Origin: an uncultured Acetatifactor sp.
GTDB lineage: Bacteria; Bacillota; Clostridia; Lachnospirales; Lachnospiraceae
DNA: 64,000 bases
NCBI GenBank assembly: GCA_910585665.1
Contig: CAJUFI010000017.1
Location: 7,570 to 71,569, forward strand
Reading direction: 5' to 3'
Position 1 is the first letter of the stretch. Every line of letters starts with the position of its first letter. Made by a program: the position numbers and the translations under genes. Positions 44,490-52,634 of the stretch are shown here, piece after piece. Under the pieces are notes generated by a model, which saw only the letters and a list, made by a program, of their open reading frames with translations, had not been told where the DNA came from and ran no database searches.

Positions 44490-45200
44490 ATGGAGACAAT
44501 GGAGATTATCCTTTTGGTTGCAGGAGGAGTCATATTTACGCTGAGTTTCTTCATACCCGATAAGAGAGGGGCATCCGGCGGGAAGGGGCTGTCCCGGGAA
44601 GATATCCAGGCTCTGGTGGAGCAGGAGCTTGCTGGGGTGGGCCATCATGTGGACGACACGGTAGAGGAAGCGGTCACTTACGCCATGGAGAAGACAGAGC
44701 GTTCCCTGGAGCGGCTGTCCAATGAGAAGATCATGGCGGTCAATGAATATTCCGACACCGTGCTGGCAGAGATTCGGAAGAATCATGAGGAGGTCATGTT
44801 CCTGTACGATATGCTCAACAATAAGCATACCAGCCTGAAGAACACGGTGGCGGAGGTGAACCGGGCCGTGAAGGAGGCCAGGGAGGCCGTGAAGGCCATG
44901 CAGAAGCTTTCGGCCAGCGGGGCCGCGGAGGCCAGGAAGGAGTGGGAGCTGCCTGTGTCGGCGGAGGAAGAAAAGCCGCTAAAGCCTGTCCCGGAGTCGT
45001 TCCGGGGCCTGGAGCCTCCTCCCCTTACGGTCCGAAATGGAGAAGACGAAGATGCCTTCAGGGAAGGGGAGCAGGAGCGGAACAACAATGAGAGAATCAT
45101 GGCGCTGTACAGGCAGGGGAAATCTGCCACTGCGATTGCCAAGGAATTGGGGCTCGGCGTGGGCGAAGTAAAGCTGGTAATCGGTTTGTTCAGGAATTAG
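44490..45200 (+). CDS. DUF6115-type membrane-anchored protein, SwrB-position gene
   Basis: 236 residues. One N-terminal membrane helix (METMEIILLVAGGVIFTLSF), a coiled coil (about 60-145) and a variable Pro/Glu linker lead to a C-terminal HTH-like segment (NERIMALYRQGKSATAIAKE then LGLGVGEVKLVIGLFRN). The layout matches B. subtilis SwrB (YlxL), which lies after sigD and before rpsB and promotes basal-body maturation. I call it SwrB-like by topology and position; the sequence match itself is uncertain. Confidence 0.65.
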   Translation: METMEIILLVAGGVIFTLSFFIPDKRGASGGKGLSREDIQALVEQELAGVGHHVDDTVEEAVTYAMEKTERSLERLSNEKIMAVNEYSDTVLAEIRKNHEEVMFLYDMLNNKHTSLKNTVAEVNRAVKEAREAVKAMQKLSASGAAEARKEWELPVSAEEEKPLKPVPESFRGLEPPPLTVRNGEDEDAFREGEQERNNNERIMALYRQGKSATAIAKELGLGVGEVKLVIGLFRN

Positions 45201-45234
45201 CAGGGTATAAGAAGCAATAGAATCGAGGAGACAG

Positions 45235-45939
45235 GTGAAGCTGAAATATCAAATGCGGGGCCTGGGGATTGGGATCATTGTCACTGCCCTGCTGATGGGG
45301 GTTGTGACAGATAACAGGATTCCCTTGAGCGATGCGGAAATCAGAATGTTGGCATTGGAATTGGGGATGGTGGACAGCGACTCCCTGAAATTGTCGGACA
45401 TCCCGAATGTGGCCCCAGGGTCTTCGGAGGAAGACGAACCGTCTTCCACAGGAGCCGATGGGGCGTCTGAGCCGGAGACGGAGGAGAACGGCGGAGACGG
45501 CTCAGAGGAAGGGGGTTCTGCGTCCGGGCCCCAGGGGGATTCCGGAGGCGACAGCGGCGATGAAGGGGAATCCGGAAGCGCAGGCGATGCTGTCGGCGGC
45601 GAAGGGAGTCCCGGGAATGTGGGCGATGCCGCCGGAGAGGAAGGACAGTCCGGGAATGTCGGCGATGCCGCCGGAGAGGAAGGACAGTTCGGGAATGCGG
45701 AAGGTTTTTCCGAGGGCACCGCATCCGACAGTCCGATTACGGTGGTCATTGAAGGCGGCGCAACGTCCTATAGCGTCTGTCTGGAGCTGCAGCGGCTGGG
45801 ACTGGTGGAGGACGCTGCCAGGTTCGATAATTTTCTGTGCGACATGGGATATTCCAAAAGCGTCCGGGAGGGAACCTTTCAGATTCCAGCGGGAACCAGC
45901 GAGGAAGAAATCGCCAGGATCATCACGGGAAAAAGATAA
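45235..45939 (+). CDS. Membrane-anchored protein with YceG/MltG-like C-terminal segment
   Basis: 234 residues from GTG 45235 (CGAGGAG upstream). One N-terminal hydrophobic segment (MRGLGIGIIVTALLMGVVTD) is followed by a long acidic Gly/Ser/Glu-rich linker (about 60-165) containing a tandem repeat of GDAAGEEGQ units. The C-terminal domain (VVIEGGATSYSVCLELQRLG, NFLCDMGYSKSVREGTFQIP, AGTSEEEIARIITGKR) resembles the small endolytic-transglycosylase-associated YceG-like fold but lacks the catalytic domain. A cell-wall role is speculative. Last gene before rpsB. Confidence 0.65.
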   Translation: MKLKYQMRGLGIGIIVTALLMGVVTDNRIPLSDAEIRMLALELGMVDSDSLKLSDIPNVAPGSSEEDEPSSTGADGASEPETEENGGDGSEEGGSASGPQGDSGGDSGDEGESGSAGDAVGGEGSPGNVGDAAGEEGQSGNVGDAAGEEGQFGNAEGFSEGTASDSPITVVIEGGATSYSVCLELQRLGLVEDAARFDNFLCDMGYSKSVREGTFQIPAGTSEEEIARIITGKR

Positions 45940-45967
45940 AACAAACACAAAAATAAGGCAAATCTTG

Positions 45968-46006
45968 ACAATACCTCTTGCGCGGCAGGAGGTATTGTGT
46001 TATAAT
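45968..46006 (+). promoter_or_regulatory. rpsB promoter overlapped by an inverted repeat
   Basis: TATAAT (46001-46006) with TTGCGC (45979-45984) gives a 16-bp spacer; a perfect TTGACA at 45965 is too far away. ACAATACCTC (45968-45977) and GAGGTATTGT (45989-45998) form a perfect 10-bp inverted repeat over the promoter. It may be an operator or a weak terminator of the flagellar operon. Confidence 0.5.
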
Positions 46007-46011
46007 GCGAA

Positions 46012-46210
46012 ATGTTGGAGAGTGCGTGAAACGTGCTTTTTTGACATGTCTCAAGAGGACAGAAAACACGCAGGCCGATTCGGCAATGGTGCTTTTTGGG
46101 CGCGGCGGAACAGCATGCCCCAAAGGGTAGTTGCCGGAGACTGTCGGATCAAGACGCGGATTCGGCATAAAAGGCACTGCGGAAGAAATCAACCAAACGG
46201 AGGTAAGGAC
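46012..46210 (+). other. Long rpsB 5' leader
   Basis: About 200 nt lie between the likely transcription start and the rpsB ATG, with several complementary G/C-rich stretches (GATTCGGCAA, TTGCCGGAGA). Autoregulatory S2 leaders are known in bacteria, but I cannot match this one to a described class. Confidence 0.35.
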
Positions 46211-46978
46211 ATGAGCGTTATTTCTATGAAACAGCTGCTTGAAGCAGGCGTCCATTTCGGACATCAGACCAGAAGATGGAACCCTAAGATGGCTCCCTAC
46301 ATTTTCACGGAGAGGAACGGCATCCACATCATTGATCTGCAGAAATCCGTAGGCAAGGTGGACGAGGCCTACAGGGCGGTCTCCGAGATTGCCGCCCAGG
46401 GCGGCACCATCCTGTTCGTGGGCACCAAGAAGCAGGCCCAGGACGCTGTGAAGACCGAGGCGGAGCGCTGCGGCATGTACTATGTGAACGAGAGATGGCT
46501 GGGCGGCATGCTGACCAACTTCAAGACCATCCAGTCCCGTATCGGAAGGCTGCATGCGATTGAGAAGATGTCTGAGGACGGAACTTTCGATGTGCTTCCC
46601 AAGAAGGAAGTCATCAAGCTGAAGAAAGAGTGGGAGAAGCTGGAGAAGAACCTGGGCGGTATCCGCAACATGACCAGGGTTCCCGATGCCATCTTTGTAG
46701 TAGACCCGAAGAAAGAGAGAATCTGTGTGCAGGAGGCCCGCACGCTTGGCATCACGCTGATTGGCATCGGCGATACCAACTGCGATCCCGAGGAGCTGGA
46801 CTACATCATTCCCGGAAATGATGACGCAATCAGAGCCGTGAAGCTCATCGTCTCCAAGATGGCGGACGCTGTCATCGAGGCGAACCAGGGCGAAGCTGTC
46901 TACACCGAAGCGGAGATGGCTGCACAGGCCGGCGAAGCGGAGGATATCGAGGAAGTGGCAGCACAGGAAGAGGCATAA
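46211..46978 (+). CDS. rpsB: 30S ribosomal protein S2
   Basis: 255 residues from ATG 46211 (GGAGGTAAGG upstream). Signature sequences are MKQLLEAGVHFGHQTRRWNP, RNGIHIIDLQKSVGKVDEAY, YVNERWLGGMLTNFKTIQSR and PDAIFVVDPKKERICVQEAR. It is a component of the small ribosomal subunit. The acidic C-terminal extension (AEDIEEVAAQEEA) is common in Clostridia. It forms the usual operon with tsf, 47 bp downstream, and follows the flagellar operon as in B. subtilis. Confidence 0.98.
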   Translation: MSVISMKQLLEAGVHFGHQTRRWNPKMAPYIFTERNGIHIIDLQKSVGKVDEAYRAVSEIAAQGGTILFVGTKKQAQDAVKTEAERCGMYYVNERWLGGMLTNFKTIQSRIGRLHAIEKMSEDGTFDVLPKKEVIKLKKEWEKLEKNLGGIRNMTRVPDAIFVVDPKKERICVQEARTLGITLIGIGDTNCDPEELDYIIPGNDDAIRAVKLIVSKMADAVIEANQGEAVYTEAEMAAQAGEAEDIEEVAAQEEA

Positions 46979-47025
46979 GACAGATCGCAGCGCAAAATAA
47001 GTATGTATCTAGGAGGATGATATAG

Positions 47026-47964
47026 ATGGCAGAGATTACTGCGGCAATGGTCAAGGAGCTCCGTGAGCAGACCGGCGCCGGCATGATGGATTGTAAGAAA
47101 GCTTTGAATGAGACCAACGGAAACATGGAAGAGGCTGTGGAAGTCCTGAGAAAGAGCGGACAGGCCAAGGCTGTCAAGAAGGAGAGCAGGATTGCGGCGG
47201 AGGGCATCTGCCGTATCGCTTCCAAGGGCGAAACGAAAGCCGCTGTGGTGGAAGTGAACTCCGAGACCGACTTCGTGGCGAAGAACGAGACCTTCCAGCA
47301 GTTCGTTGAGGCAGTCGCCAGACAGGCTGTGGAGTCCGATGCAGCCGATATCGATGCGTTCCTGAACGAGGCATGGATCGAGGACGGCTCCAAGAAGGTA
47401 AATGAGGCGCTGGTGGACAAGATTGCGGTCATCGGCGAGAAGCTCAGCATCAGGAGATTCGAGAAGGTAGTGGCGACGGACGGCTGTGTGGCTACCTATG
47501 TGCATGGCGGCGGACGCATCGGCGTCATCATCGAGGCCAAGACCAATGTGGTGAACGATGCCGTGAAGGAAGCCATGACGAACCTTGCCATGCAGGTGGC
47601 AGCCCTGAATCCCAAGTATGTGGCCACGGCTGACGTGTCCGAGGAGTACAAGGCACATGAGAGGGAAATCATCGCTGCACAGATCGAGCAGGATCCCAAG
47701 ATGGCAGGCAAGCCCGAGAAGGTCATCGAGGGCGCTGTCAACGGCCGCCTGAACAAGGAGCTGAAGGAAGTATGCCTGTTAGAGCAGGTATATGTAAAGG
47801 CTGAGGACGGCAAGCAGACTGTGGCACAGTATGTGGCGCAGGTGGCGAAGGAGAACAATGCGGAGCTGAGCATCAGCAGGTTCGTGCGTTTCGAGACCGG
47901 AGAGGGCATCGAGAAGAAGCAGGAGGACTTCGCTGCTGAGGTAGCCGCGCAGATGGGCATGTAA
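47026..47964 (+). CDS. tsf: Elongation factor Ts
   Basis: 312 residues. The N-terminal UBA-like and TDVGF-type region reads MAEITAAMVKELREQTGAGM then MDCKKALNETNGNMEEAVEV, followed by VEVNSETDFVAKNETFQQFV and a C-terminal dimer region. It is the nucleotide exchange factor for EF-Tu. Good ribosome site (AGGAGGATG). A terminator follows. The last codons and terminator are partly duplicated near 56,760. Confidence 0.98.
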   Translation: MAEITAAMVKELREQTGAGMMDCKKALNETNGNMEEAVEVLRKSGQAKAVKKESRIAAEGICRIASKGETKAAVVEVNSETDFVAKNETFQQFVEAVARQAVESDAADIDAFLNEAWIEDGSKKVNEALVDKIAVIGEKLSIRRFEKVVATDGCVATYVHGGGRIGVIIEAKTNVVNDAVKEAMTNLAMQVAALNPKYVATADVSEEYKAHEREIIAAQIEQDPKMAGKPEKVIEGAVNGRLNKELKEVCLLEQVYVKAEDGKQTVAQYVAQVAKENNAELSISRFVRFETGEGIEKKQEDFAAEVAAQMGM

Positions 47965-48028
47965 GAGAAGTTTTCATATCAGCAAACGCAGTAATACAGT
48001 AGACTTTCGTCTATTGTCATGAAATATG

Positions 48029-48092
48029 AGGCCCTGAAAGCCTTGTAATCACACATCTTTAAGTGGTTGCGGAGGATTTCAGGGCCTTTTTT
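48029..48092 (+). terminator. rpsB-tsf terminator
   Basis: AGGCCCTGAAA pairs with TTTCAGGGCCT at the base of a large stem-loop, followed by TTTTTT. A diverged copy occurs at 56,805-56,871. Confidence 0.8.
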
Positions 48093-48159
48093 GTGTTCTG
48101 AAAAGGGGAAGCGGAAATGCCGTCTTTTACCGTCTGGAATCGTCTAAAATCACTTCAAA

Positions 48160-48227
48160 TTGAGTATTACTCAAGGGCGATGTTGAGTAAAATGAGTATT
48201 CACAATCTTCGGCGAAGTTTACTCAAT
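48160..48227. repeat. Cluster of TGAGTA/TACTCA boxes
   Basis: TTGAGTATTACTCAA (48160-48174) is a 15-bp palindrome. Further boxes are TTGAGTA (48184-48189 region), ATGAGTA (48193-48198 region) and TTTACTCAA (48218-48226 region). This looks like a repeated operator in the 600-bp gap after tsf. No gene is visible between 48,093 and 48,407. Confidence 0.4.
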
Positions 48228-48319
48228 TATAGCAGTTCCTTAAAACTCCCGGTCCTAAATCTGCTGCAACGGACATGAACAGAATATCGGGAAAACGACT
48301 GAAAAATAATTATTGGCTC

Positions 48320-48348
48320 TTGACAGTTCATTACATATATATTATTAT
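48320..48348 (+). promoter_or_regulatory. Strong sigma-A promoter before the rpiR fragment
   Basis: TTGACA (48320-48325) and TATTAT (48343-48348) are 17 bp apart. The same region, diverged, precedes the complete rpiR gene at 52635. This copy now drives the truncated fragment and probably the methyltransferase-fucosidase cluster. Confidence 0.65.
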
Positions 48349-48407
48349 AATGATATTCCATAATACGAATAAATATTTGGAATAAAATTCTGAAAAAGAG
48401 GGATTTT

Positions 48408-48515
48408 ATGCAATTATGTCTTGCTGCCATCCGCAATCTTCAGAGCTGCGGAGGAGTATTATGGGGAGAATTCCGTTTCCTGACGGAAGGAGTCTGTGTA
48501 TGCTCAGGCGTTTAG
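48408..48515 (+). pseudogene. Truncated 5' copy of rpiR
   Basis: Ribosome site, ATG and the first ten codons (MQLCLAAIRN) are the same as in the full rpiR gene at 52635. The sequence then diverges abruptly after CCGCAATC (48439) and stops after 35 codons. This marks a duplication junction. It may still act as a leader ORF for the downstream genes. Confidence 0.75.
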
Positions 48516-48568
48516 ACAGGATGGAACATGTCCAAAGAGCAAAACATTAGAAAACAGCCGGAGGTCAT

Positions 48569-49825
48569 ATGGGATATGAAGTAAGCGGCCAGGATCGGCA
48601 GATTCTGCGGGAACTGGCGAAAAAGCAGCTTTTTTACGCCAACCAGGAATGTAATCTGAAGCGGCGGGAGGAATGGTACCGCCACAATGAACTGCAGGGG
48701 GAGCGTCCTCTGATTCATCTGGAGATGGGAACCTTCGAGCAGGAGATTCTGCCGGAGCGGATGCGGTGCACGGGGGATTTTGCCAGACAGCTGGAACGGG
48801 CGCTGTACTGCAATTTCCTGAACCAGGAGCTGTTCGATGACGACAGGGTGACGCCGGATTATTTCGCGGTGGGATATGACAGCTATTTTACCCTGTTCGG
48901 GCTGCAGGTAAAGGTGCAGGGTACGAAGGACGCGGAGGGAAAAACAAGTGTAGGGCATCATTTTGTCTCCCAGATTGAGGATCTTGAGGAGGACTGGGAT
49001 AAACTGGGGGAGACGCAGTTCGGGGTGAACCCGGCGGCTTCCCTGGAACGGAAGGCGGCTGTGGAGGAGGTCATCGGCGATATTCTGCCGGTGCGCCTGG
49101 AGGGGAACTGCCTGTATTCCGTCCCCACCCAGATGGTGGTCCACCTGATGAGCATGGAAACCATGATGTTTTCCATGTACGATTATCCGGAGCTGTTCAA
49201 GGAAATGATGGAACGGACTGCCGATGATACATTGGCGTACTATCGTCTGCTTGAGAAGGAGGGGCTGATTCTGCCCACCACGGGAGGCGGTTTCCTGGGA
49301 CAGGGGAGCTGGTGTTACAACCATACCCTGCCGGATGGGAAAGCGCCGGGCAGCTATACCGCGAAGGATGTGTGGGGATTCATGGACTCCCAGGAGACGG
49401 TAGGGATTTCGCCGGAGATGTTTGAGGAATTTATTTTTCCCTGCTATAAGAAGATTTCGGAGAGCTACGGGCTGCTTTCCTATGGGTGCTGCGAGCCGGT
49501 GGATCCCATCTGGGAAAACTGCATCTCCAGGCTGGAAAACCTGCGGAAGGTGTCCATATCCCCCTGGTGCAATGAGGAATATATGGGAGAGCGGCTTCGG
49601 GGCAGCAGGGTTATCTACCACCGCAAGCCCAGCCCCAATTATCTGGGGACGGGAACGGTACTGGACGAGGAGGCTTTCCGCGCCCATATCAGGAAGAGCC
49701 TGAAGGCGGCGAAGGGGTGCGAGATGGAAATTACCCAGAGGGATGTCTACACGATTAACAGAGATATCCCGAAGGCGAAAAAATATGTTGACATTATCAA
49801 GGAAGAGATAGTAAACTGTTGGTAG
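48569..49825 (+). CDS. Uroporphyrinogen decarboxylase-like (URO-D/MtaA family) protein
   Basis: 418 residues; ATG 48569 has GGAGG 5 nt upstream. The C-terminal region shows the URO-D superfamily pattern: FIFPCYKKISESYGLLSYGC then CEPVDPIWENCISRLENLRK and VSISPWCNEEYMGERLRGSR. It is longer than classic HemE and lacks heme-pathway neighbours, so a corrinoid or methyl-transfer role like MtaA relatives is more likely than porphyrin synthesis. First gene of a three-gene set with a GH29 fucosidase and a phosphoesterase. The actual substrate is unknown. Confidence 0.75.
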   Translation: MGYEVSGQDRQILRELAKKQLFYANQECNLKRREEWYRHNELQGERPLIHLEMGTFEQEILPERMRCTGDFARQLERALYCNFLNQELFDDDRVTPDYFAVGYDSYFTLFGLQVKVQGTKDAEGKTSVGHHFVSQIEDLEEDWDKLGETQFGVNPAASLERKAAVEEVIGDILPVRLEGNCLYSVPTQMVVHLMSMETMMFSMYDYPELFKEMMERTADDTLAYYRLLEKEGLILPTTGGGFLGQGSWCYNHTLPDGKAPGSYTAKDVWGFMDSQETVGISPEMFEEFIFPCYKKISESYGLLSYGCCEPVDPIWENCISRLENLRKVSISPWCNEEYMGERLRGSRVIYHRKPSPNYLGTGTVLDEEAFRAHIRKSLKAAKGCEMEITQRDVYTINRDIPKAKKYVDIIKEEIVNCW

Positions 49826-49914
49826 CTACTTGGCGGCAAGGTCTGTGGATAGTTTTCTCCGCGGACAGGAGGCAATAATTAACAAGGGCGGAAGCGGCAA
49901 GGAGGATTTTCATT

Positions 49915-51204
49915 ATGATGCAGGAATGGTTCAGAAAAGCGAAACTGGGAATTTTCATTCATTGGGGAATTTATGCCGTGGGGGATGTGTCGGAATCGTG
50001 GTCTTTCCACAATGGGGGCATCTCCTATGAGGATTACATGAAGCAGTGCGACGGCTTCACGGCGTCAAAGTTCGACGCGAAGGCGTGGGCGGAGCTGTTT
50101 AAAAAAGCGGGAGCGCAGTATGTGGTGCTGACATCCAAGCACCATGACGGCGTGGCGTTGTTTGATACCCAGTATTCCGATTTGAGCGTGGTGAAGAAGA
50201 CCCCGGCAAAACGGGATCTCATCAAGGAGTATACGGAGGCAGTGAGGGAGGCCGGCATGCGGGTCGGGCTGTATTTCTCCCTGATCGACTGGTCGGATCC
50301 CCGTTACAGGACGGTTTACCCGGAAGGCTCCAATCCCCAGGATCACCTTAAGGATGTGTTCGCCACCCCGGCGGGAGGCCCGGAGGATCCGGAGAAATGG
50401 CAGGAATTCCTGGAGTTCAACAATAATCAGATGCGTGAACTGATGACGCAGTATGGAACCATAGACCTGCTGTGGTTCGATGGGGACTGGGAGCGCAGCG
50501 CAAACCAGTGGAAGGCGAAGGAATTCAAGGAATATCTCCAGTCCATGAATCCCAATGTGATTGTGAATTCCAGGCTCCAGGGCCATGGCGACTACGAGAC
50601 GCCGGAGCAGGGCATCCCTCTGCTGGGGCCTAAGGGTGTGTGGGAGTTCTGCACTACCATTAATTCGTCATGGGGTTACCGCCCTTCCGATAACCATTAC
50701 AAGACCAGCCGCCAGGTGATCCGCATGTTCTGCGACTGCCTGACTCTGGGCGGGAAACTGCTTCTGGATGTGGGGCCTAAGGAGGACGGTACCCTGGATG
50801 AGCGGCAGGTGAAGGTGCTGGAGGATCTGGGTCAGTTTATCCATGACAACGAAGAAGCTATCTATGACACGGAGAAAGGACTGAGCTACAACCAGTTCCT
50901 GGGGGGCAGCACGCTGTCCGCGGATAAGAAGACCATCTACCTCTTTGTCTATGACAGGCCATCTGAGTTCCTGTGCGTGAAGGGTGTGAAGACTCCCGTG
51001 AAGAGAGTCAGCGTCCTACATACCGGCGAAGAGCTTACCTATGATTACACAGGCTCCCTGCCCTGGAGCGGTATTCCGGGCACCCTGTGGATCCGGGCGG
51101 ACAAGATGCAGATGCATCCTCTGGTCACGGTGCTGAAGGTGGAGCTGGAAGGCGAGATTACTTATAACCTGGGGCATGGCGAAGTTGTGACGAATAACGA
51201 TTGA
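49915..51204 (+). CDS. Alpha-L-fucosidase, glycoside hydrolase family 29
   Basis: 429 residues. GH29 hallmarks are KLGIFIHWGIYAVGDVSESW, YVVLTSKHHDGVALFDT and RVGLYFSLIDW. The probable nucleophile is Asp189 in IDLLWFDGDW, followed by the late GGKLLLDVGPKEDGTL motif. No signal peptide, so it would act on imported fucosides. CAAGGAGG lies upstream of the tandem ATGs (49915/49918). It is co-transcribed with the neighbouring methyltransferase-like gene and phosphoesterase, suggesting a small host-glycan or plant-glycan utilisation unit. Confidence 0.93.
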   Translation: MMQEWFRKAKLGIFIHWGIYAVGDVSESWSFHNGGISYEDYMKQCDGFTASKFDAKAWAELFKKAGAQYVVLTSKHHDGVALFDTQYSDLSVVKKTPAKRDLIKEYTEAVREAGMRVGLYFSLIDWSDPRYRTVYPEGSNPQDHLKDVFATPAGGPEDPEKWQEFLEFNNNQMRELMTQYGTIDLLWFDGDWERSANQWKAKEFKEYLQSMNPNVIVNSRLQGHGDYETPEQGIPLLGPKGVWEFCTTINSSWGYRPSDNHYKTSRQVIRMFCDCLTLGGKLLLDVGPKEDGTLDERQVKVLEDLGQFIHDNEEAIYDTEKGLSYNQFLGGSTLSADKKTIYLFVYDRPSEFLCVKGVKTPVKRVSVLHTGEELTYDYTGSLPWSGIPGTLWIRADKMQMHPLVTVLKVELEGEITYNLGHGEVVTNND

Positions 51205-51263
51205 AAATGATTCATACGCCCAGGGGGCTGTCAGCGCCGGGAAGCGGGCAGAAGAGGAGACAG

Positions 51264-52193
51264 ATGAAATTTTTGATGTTTTCGGACTTGCACCATGTGC
51301 CGGGGGCATTTATGGGCGGGGACAGGGACGCATTGCATCGGATGCAGCGCCATGCCCGGGAGGCAGGCTGTGAATTCATGATCCATGGGGGCGACTTCTG
51401 CCACGGGCCGTCCCAGACGCTGATGGGGGAGAAGATTGCCGATTTTGTGGGGGAATACAACCATTCCCCCGTCCCCGCCTATCACGCCCTGGGCAATCAC
51501 GATACGGACAATACGCCCTGGGAAGAGGTGCTTCGGTATTACAATATGCCGGACGGACATTACTATTTTGACCATGGCGGTTACCGGATGGTGGTCTGCG
51601 ATCCCAACTATTTTTATGAGGACGGGAAATACATTCATTTTTCCATGGCAAACAATGCGAAGTACGGCCCTTATTGCAATTATATGCCGCCGGAGCAGCT
51701 TGCCTGGCTGGAGGAGACGATTGCCGCCGCCCCCGGCCCCTGCGTCCTGGTCAGCCATGAGAGCTTTGAGCGGGAGGCGGACGGGGTGAAGAACGGGGCG
51801 GAAGTGAGGCGGATCATCAACGGGGCCAACCGGAGGAAGGCGGGCAGCGTGCTCCTGTGCATGAACGGGCATTATCACCGCGATTACATCCGCATCCTGG
51901 ACAATGTGTGCTATTGGGATGTGAATTCGGTGTCATACGACTGGATTGACAACAGTCATTCTTTTTACCCGGAGGAGCTGCGGGAGAAAATAAGCTGTAT
52001 CAGCAATACTCTGGTTTACAATGACCCGCTCCATGCGGTGGTGACGCTGGAGGGGAATACCATCACCATCGAGGGGATGGAGAGTTCCATGTTTATGGGA
52101 ATCACGCGGGAAATGACGGACAATCCGCCCTGTGACCTGTCAGGGCGGCCGGTGCGGCCTGTGATTCAGTCGGCGAAGATTACGTTGGGGTAA
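51264..52193 (+). CDS. Calcineurin-like metallophosphoesterase
   Basis: 309 residues from ATG 51264 (GAGGAGAC upstream); an ORF start at 51201 lies inside the fucosidase stop and has no ribosome site. The five metal-binding blocks are all visible: FSDLHH, MIHGGDF, ALGNHD, VSHES and MNGHYHRDY. It is cytoplasmic, with no signal sequence, and is probably a phosphodiesterase or phosphomonoesterase. Substrate not predictable. It ends the operon, which is closed by a strong terminator at 52279. Confidence 0.85.
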   Translation: MKFLMFSDLHHVPGAFMGGDRDALHRMQRHAREAGCEFMIHGGDFCHGPSQTLMGEKIADFVGEYNHSPVPAYHALGNHDTDNTPWEEVLRYYNMPDGHYYFDHGGYRMVVCDPNYFYEDGKYIHFSMANNAKYGPYCNYMPPEQLAWLEETIAAAPGPCVLVSHESFEREADGVKNGAEVRRIINGANRRKAGSVLLCMNGHYHRDYIRILDNVCYWDVNSVSYDWIDNSHSFYPEELREKISCISNTLVYNDPLHAVVTLEGNTITIEGMESSMFMGITREMTDNPPCDLSGRPVRPVIQSAKITLG

Positions 52194-52278
52194 TGGGAAA
52201 GGACTAGGAGCTGCAAAACTCTTATCTGCTACAACGGACATACATGAACAGAATATCGGGAAAACGACTGAAAACAAG

Positions 52279-52319
52279 GGGTTCCGGCACACTGGGGGGT
52301 GCCGGAACCCTTTGCTTTT
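52279..52319 (+). terminator. Terminator of the fucosidase operon
   Basis: GGGTTCCGGCAC pairs perfectly with GTGCCGGAACCC (12 bp), followed by TTTGCTTTT. The last T and next A are the TA border of repeat copy C. Confidence 0.85.
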
Positions 52320-52423
52320 AGGAACTGCCGGAAAATAATCTACGCATTTTGTTTAGAGTAAACCTGATAAAATCTGTAAATTTTGCAACAGGCTTGCGTA
52401 GGTTATTTGGAGGCATTTCCTTA
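52319..52423 (+). mobile_element. 105-bp TA-flanked palindromic element, copy C
   Basis: Identical at every base to the reverse complement of copy B (14170-14274). It starts TAGGAACTGCCGG and ends GGAGGCATTTCCTTA. It is inserted directly at the end of the terminator tract. The remaining sequence to 52,547 holds no visible gene. Confidence 0.82.
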
Positions 52424-52547
52424 TTACAGATGAGATGATTTATAATGCCGTAACAGGAATTATGTAGAATTGGCGAGACAATAACGGAGTCTTACAAGCG
52501 TTGAGGTGTAAGCAGATAAGTTATGCAGAATTATAGATTATTGTCTC

Positions 52548-52576
52548 TTGACAGTTCATTGCATATATATTAATGC
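52548..52576 (+). promoter_or_regulatory. Putative rpiR promoter
   Basis: TTGACA (52548-52553) is retained, but the -10 position reads TAATGC instead of TATTAT in the duplicate copy at 48320, so this copy looks weaker. Confidence 0.4.
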
Positions 52577-52634
52577 AATAGTATTCTGCGATATGAATAA
52601 ATGATTAGAATGAAATTCTAAAAGGAGGGATTTT

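Noticed and set aside
45600..45700. Tandem GDAAGEEGQ-coding repeats as a CRISPR-like array
   Set aside because: In-frame low-complexity coding repeats with no spacers of constant length. No CRISPR array or cas gene was seen in the window.
45407..46210. Long N-terminal extension of rpsB
   Set aside because: The frame happens to stay open through the upstream gene; S2 starts at ATG 46211 with a perfect ribosome site.
48226..48242. AGCAGTTCCTTA resembling an end of the 105-bp elements
   Set aside because: Only about 11 bases match and no second arm or TA pair is present at the right distance; may be chance or an old remnant.
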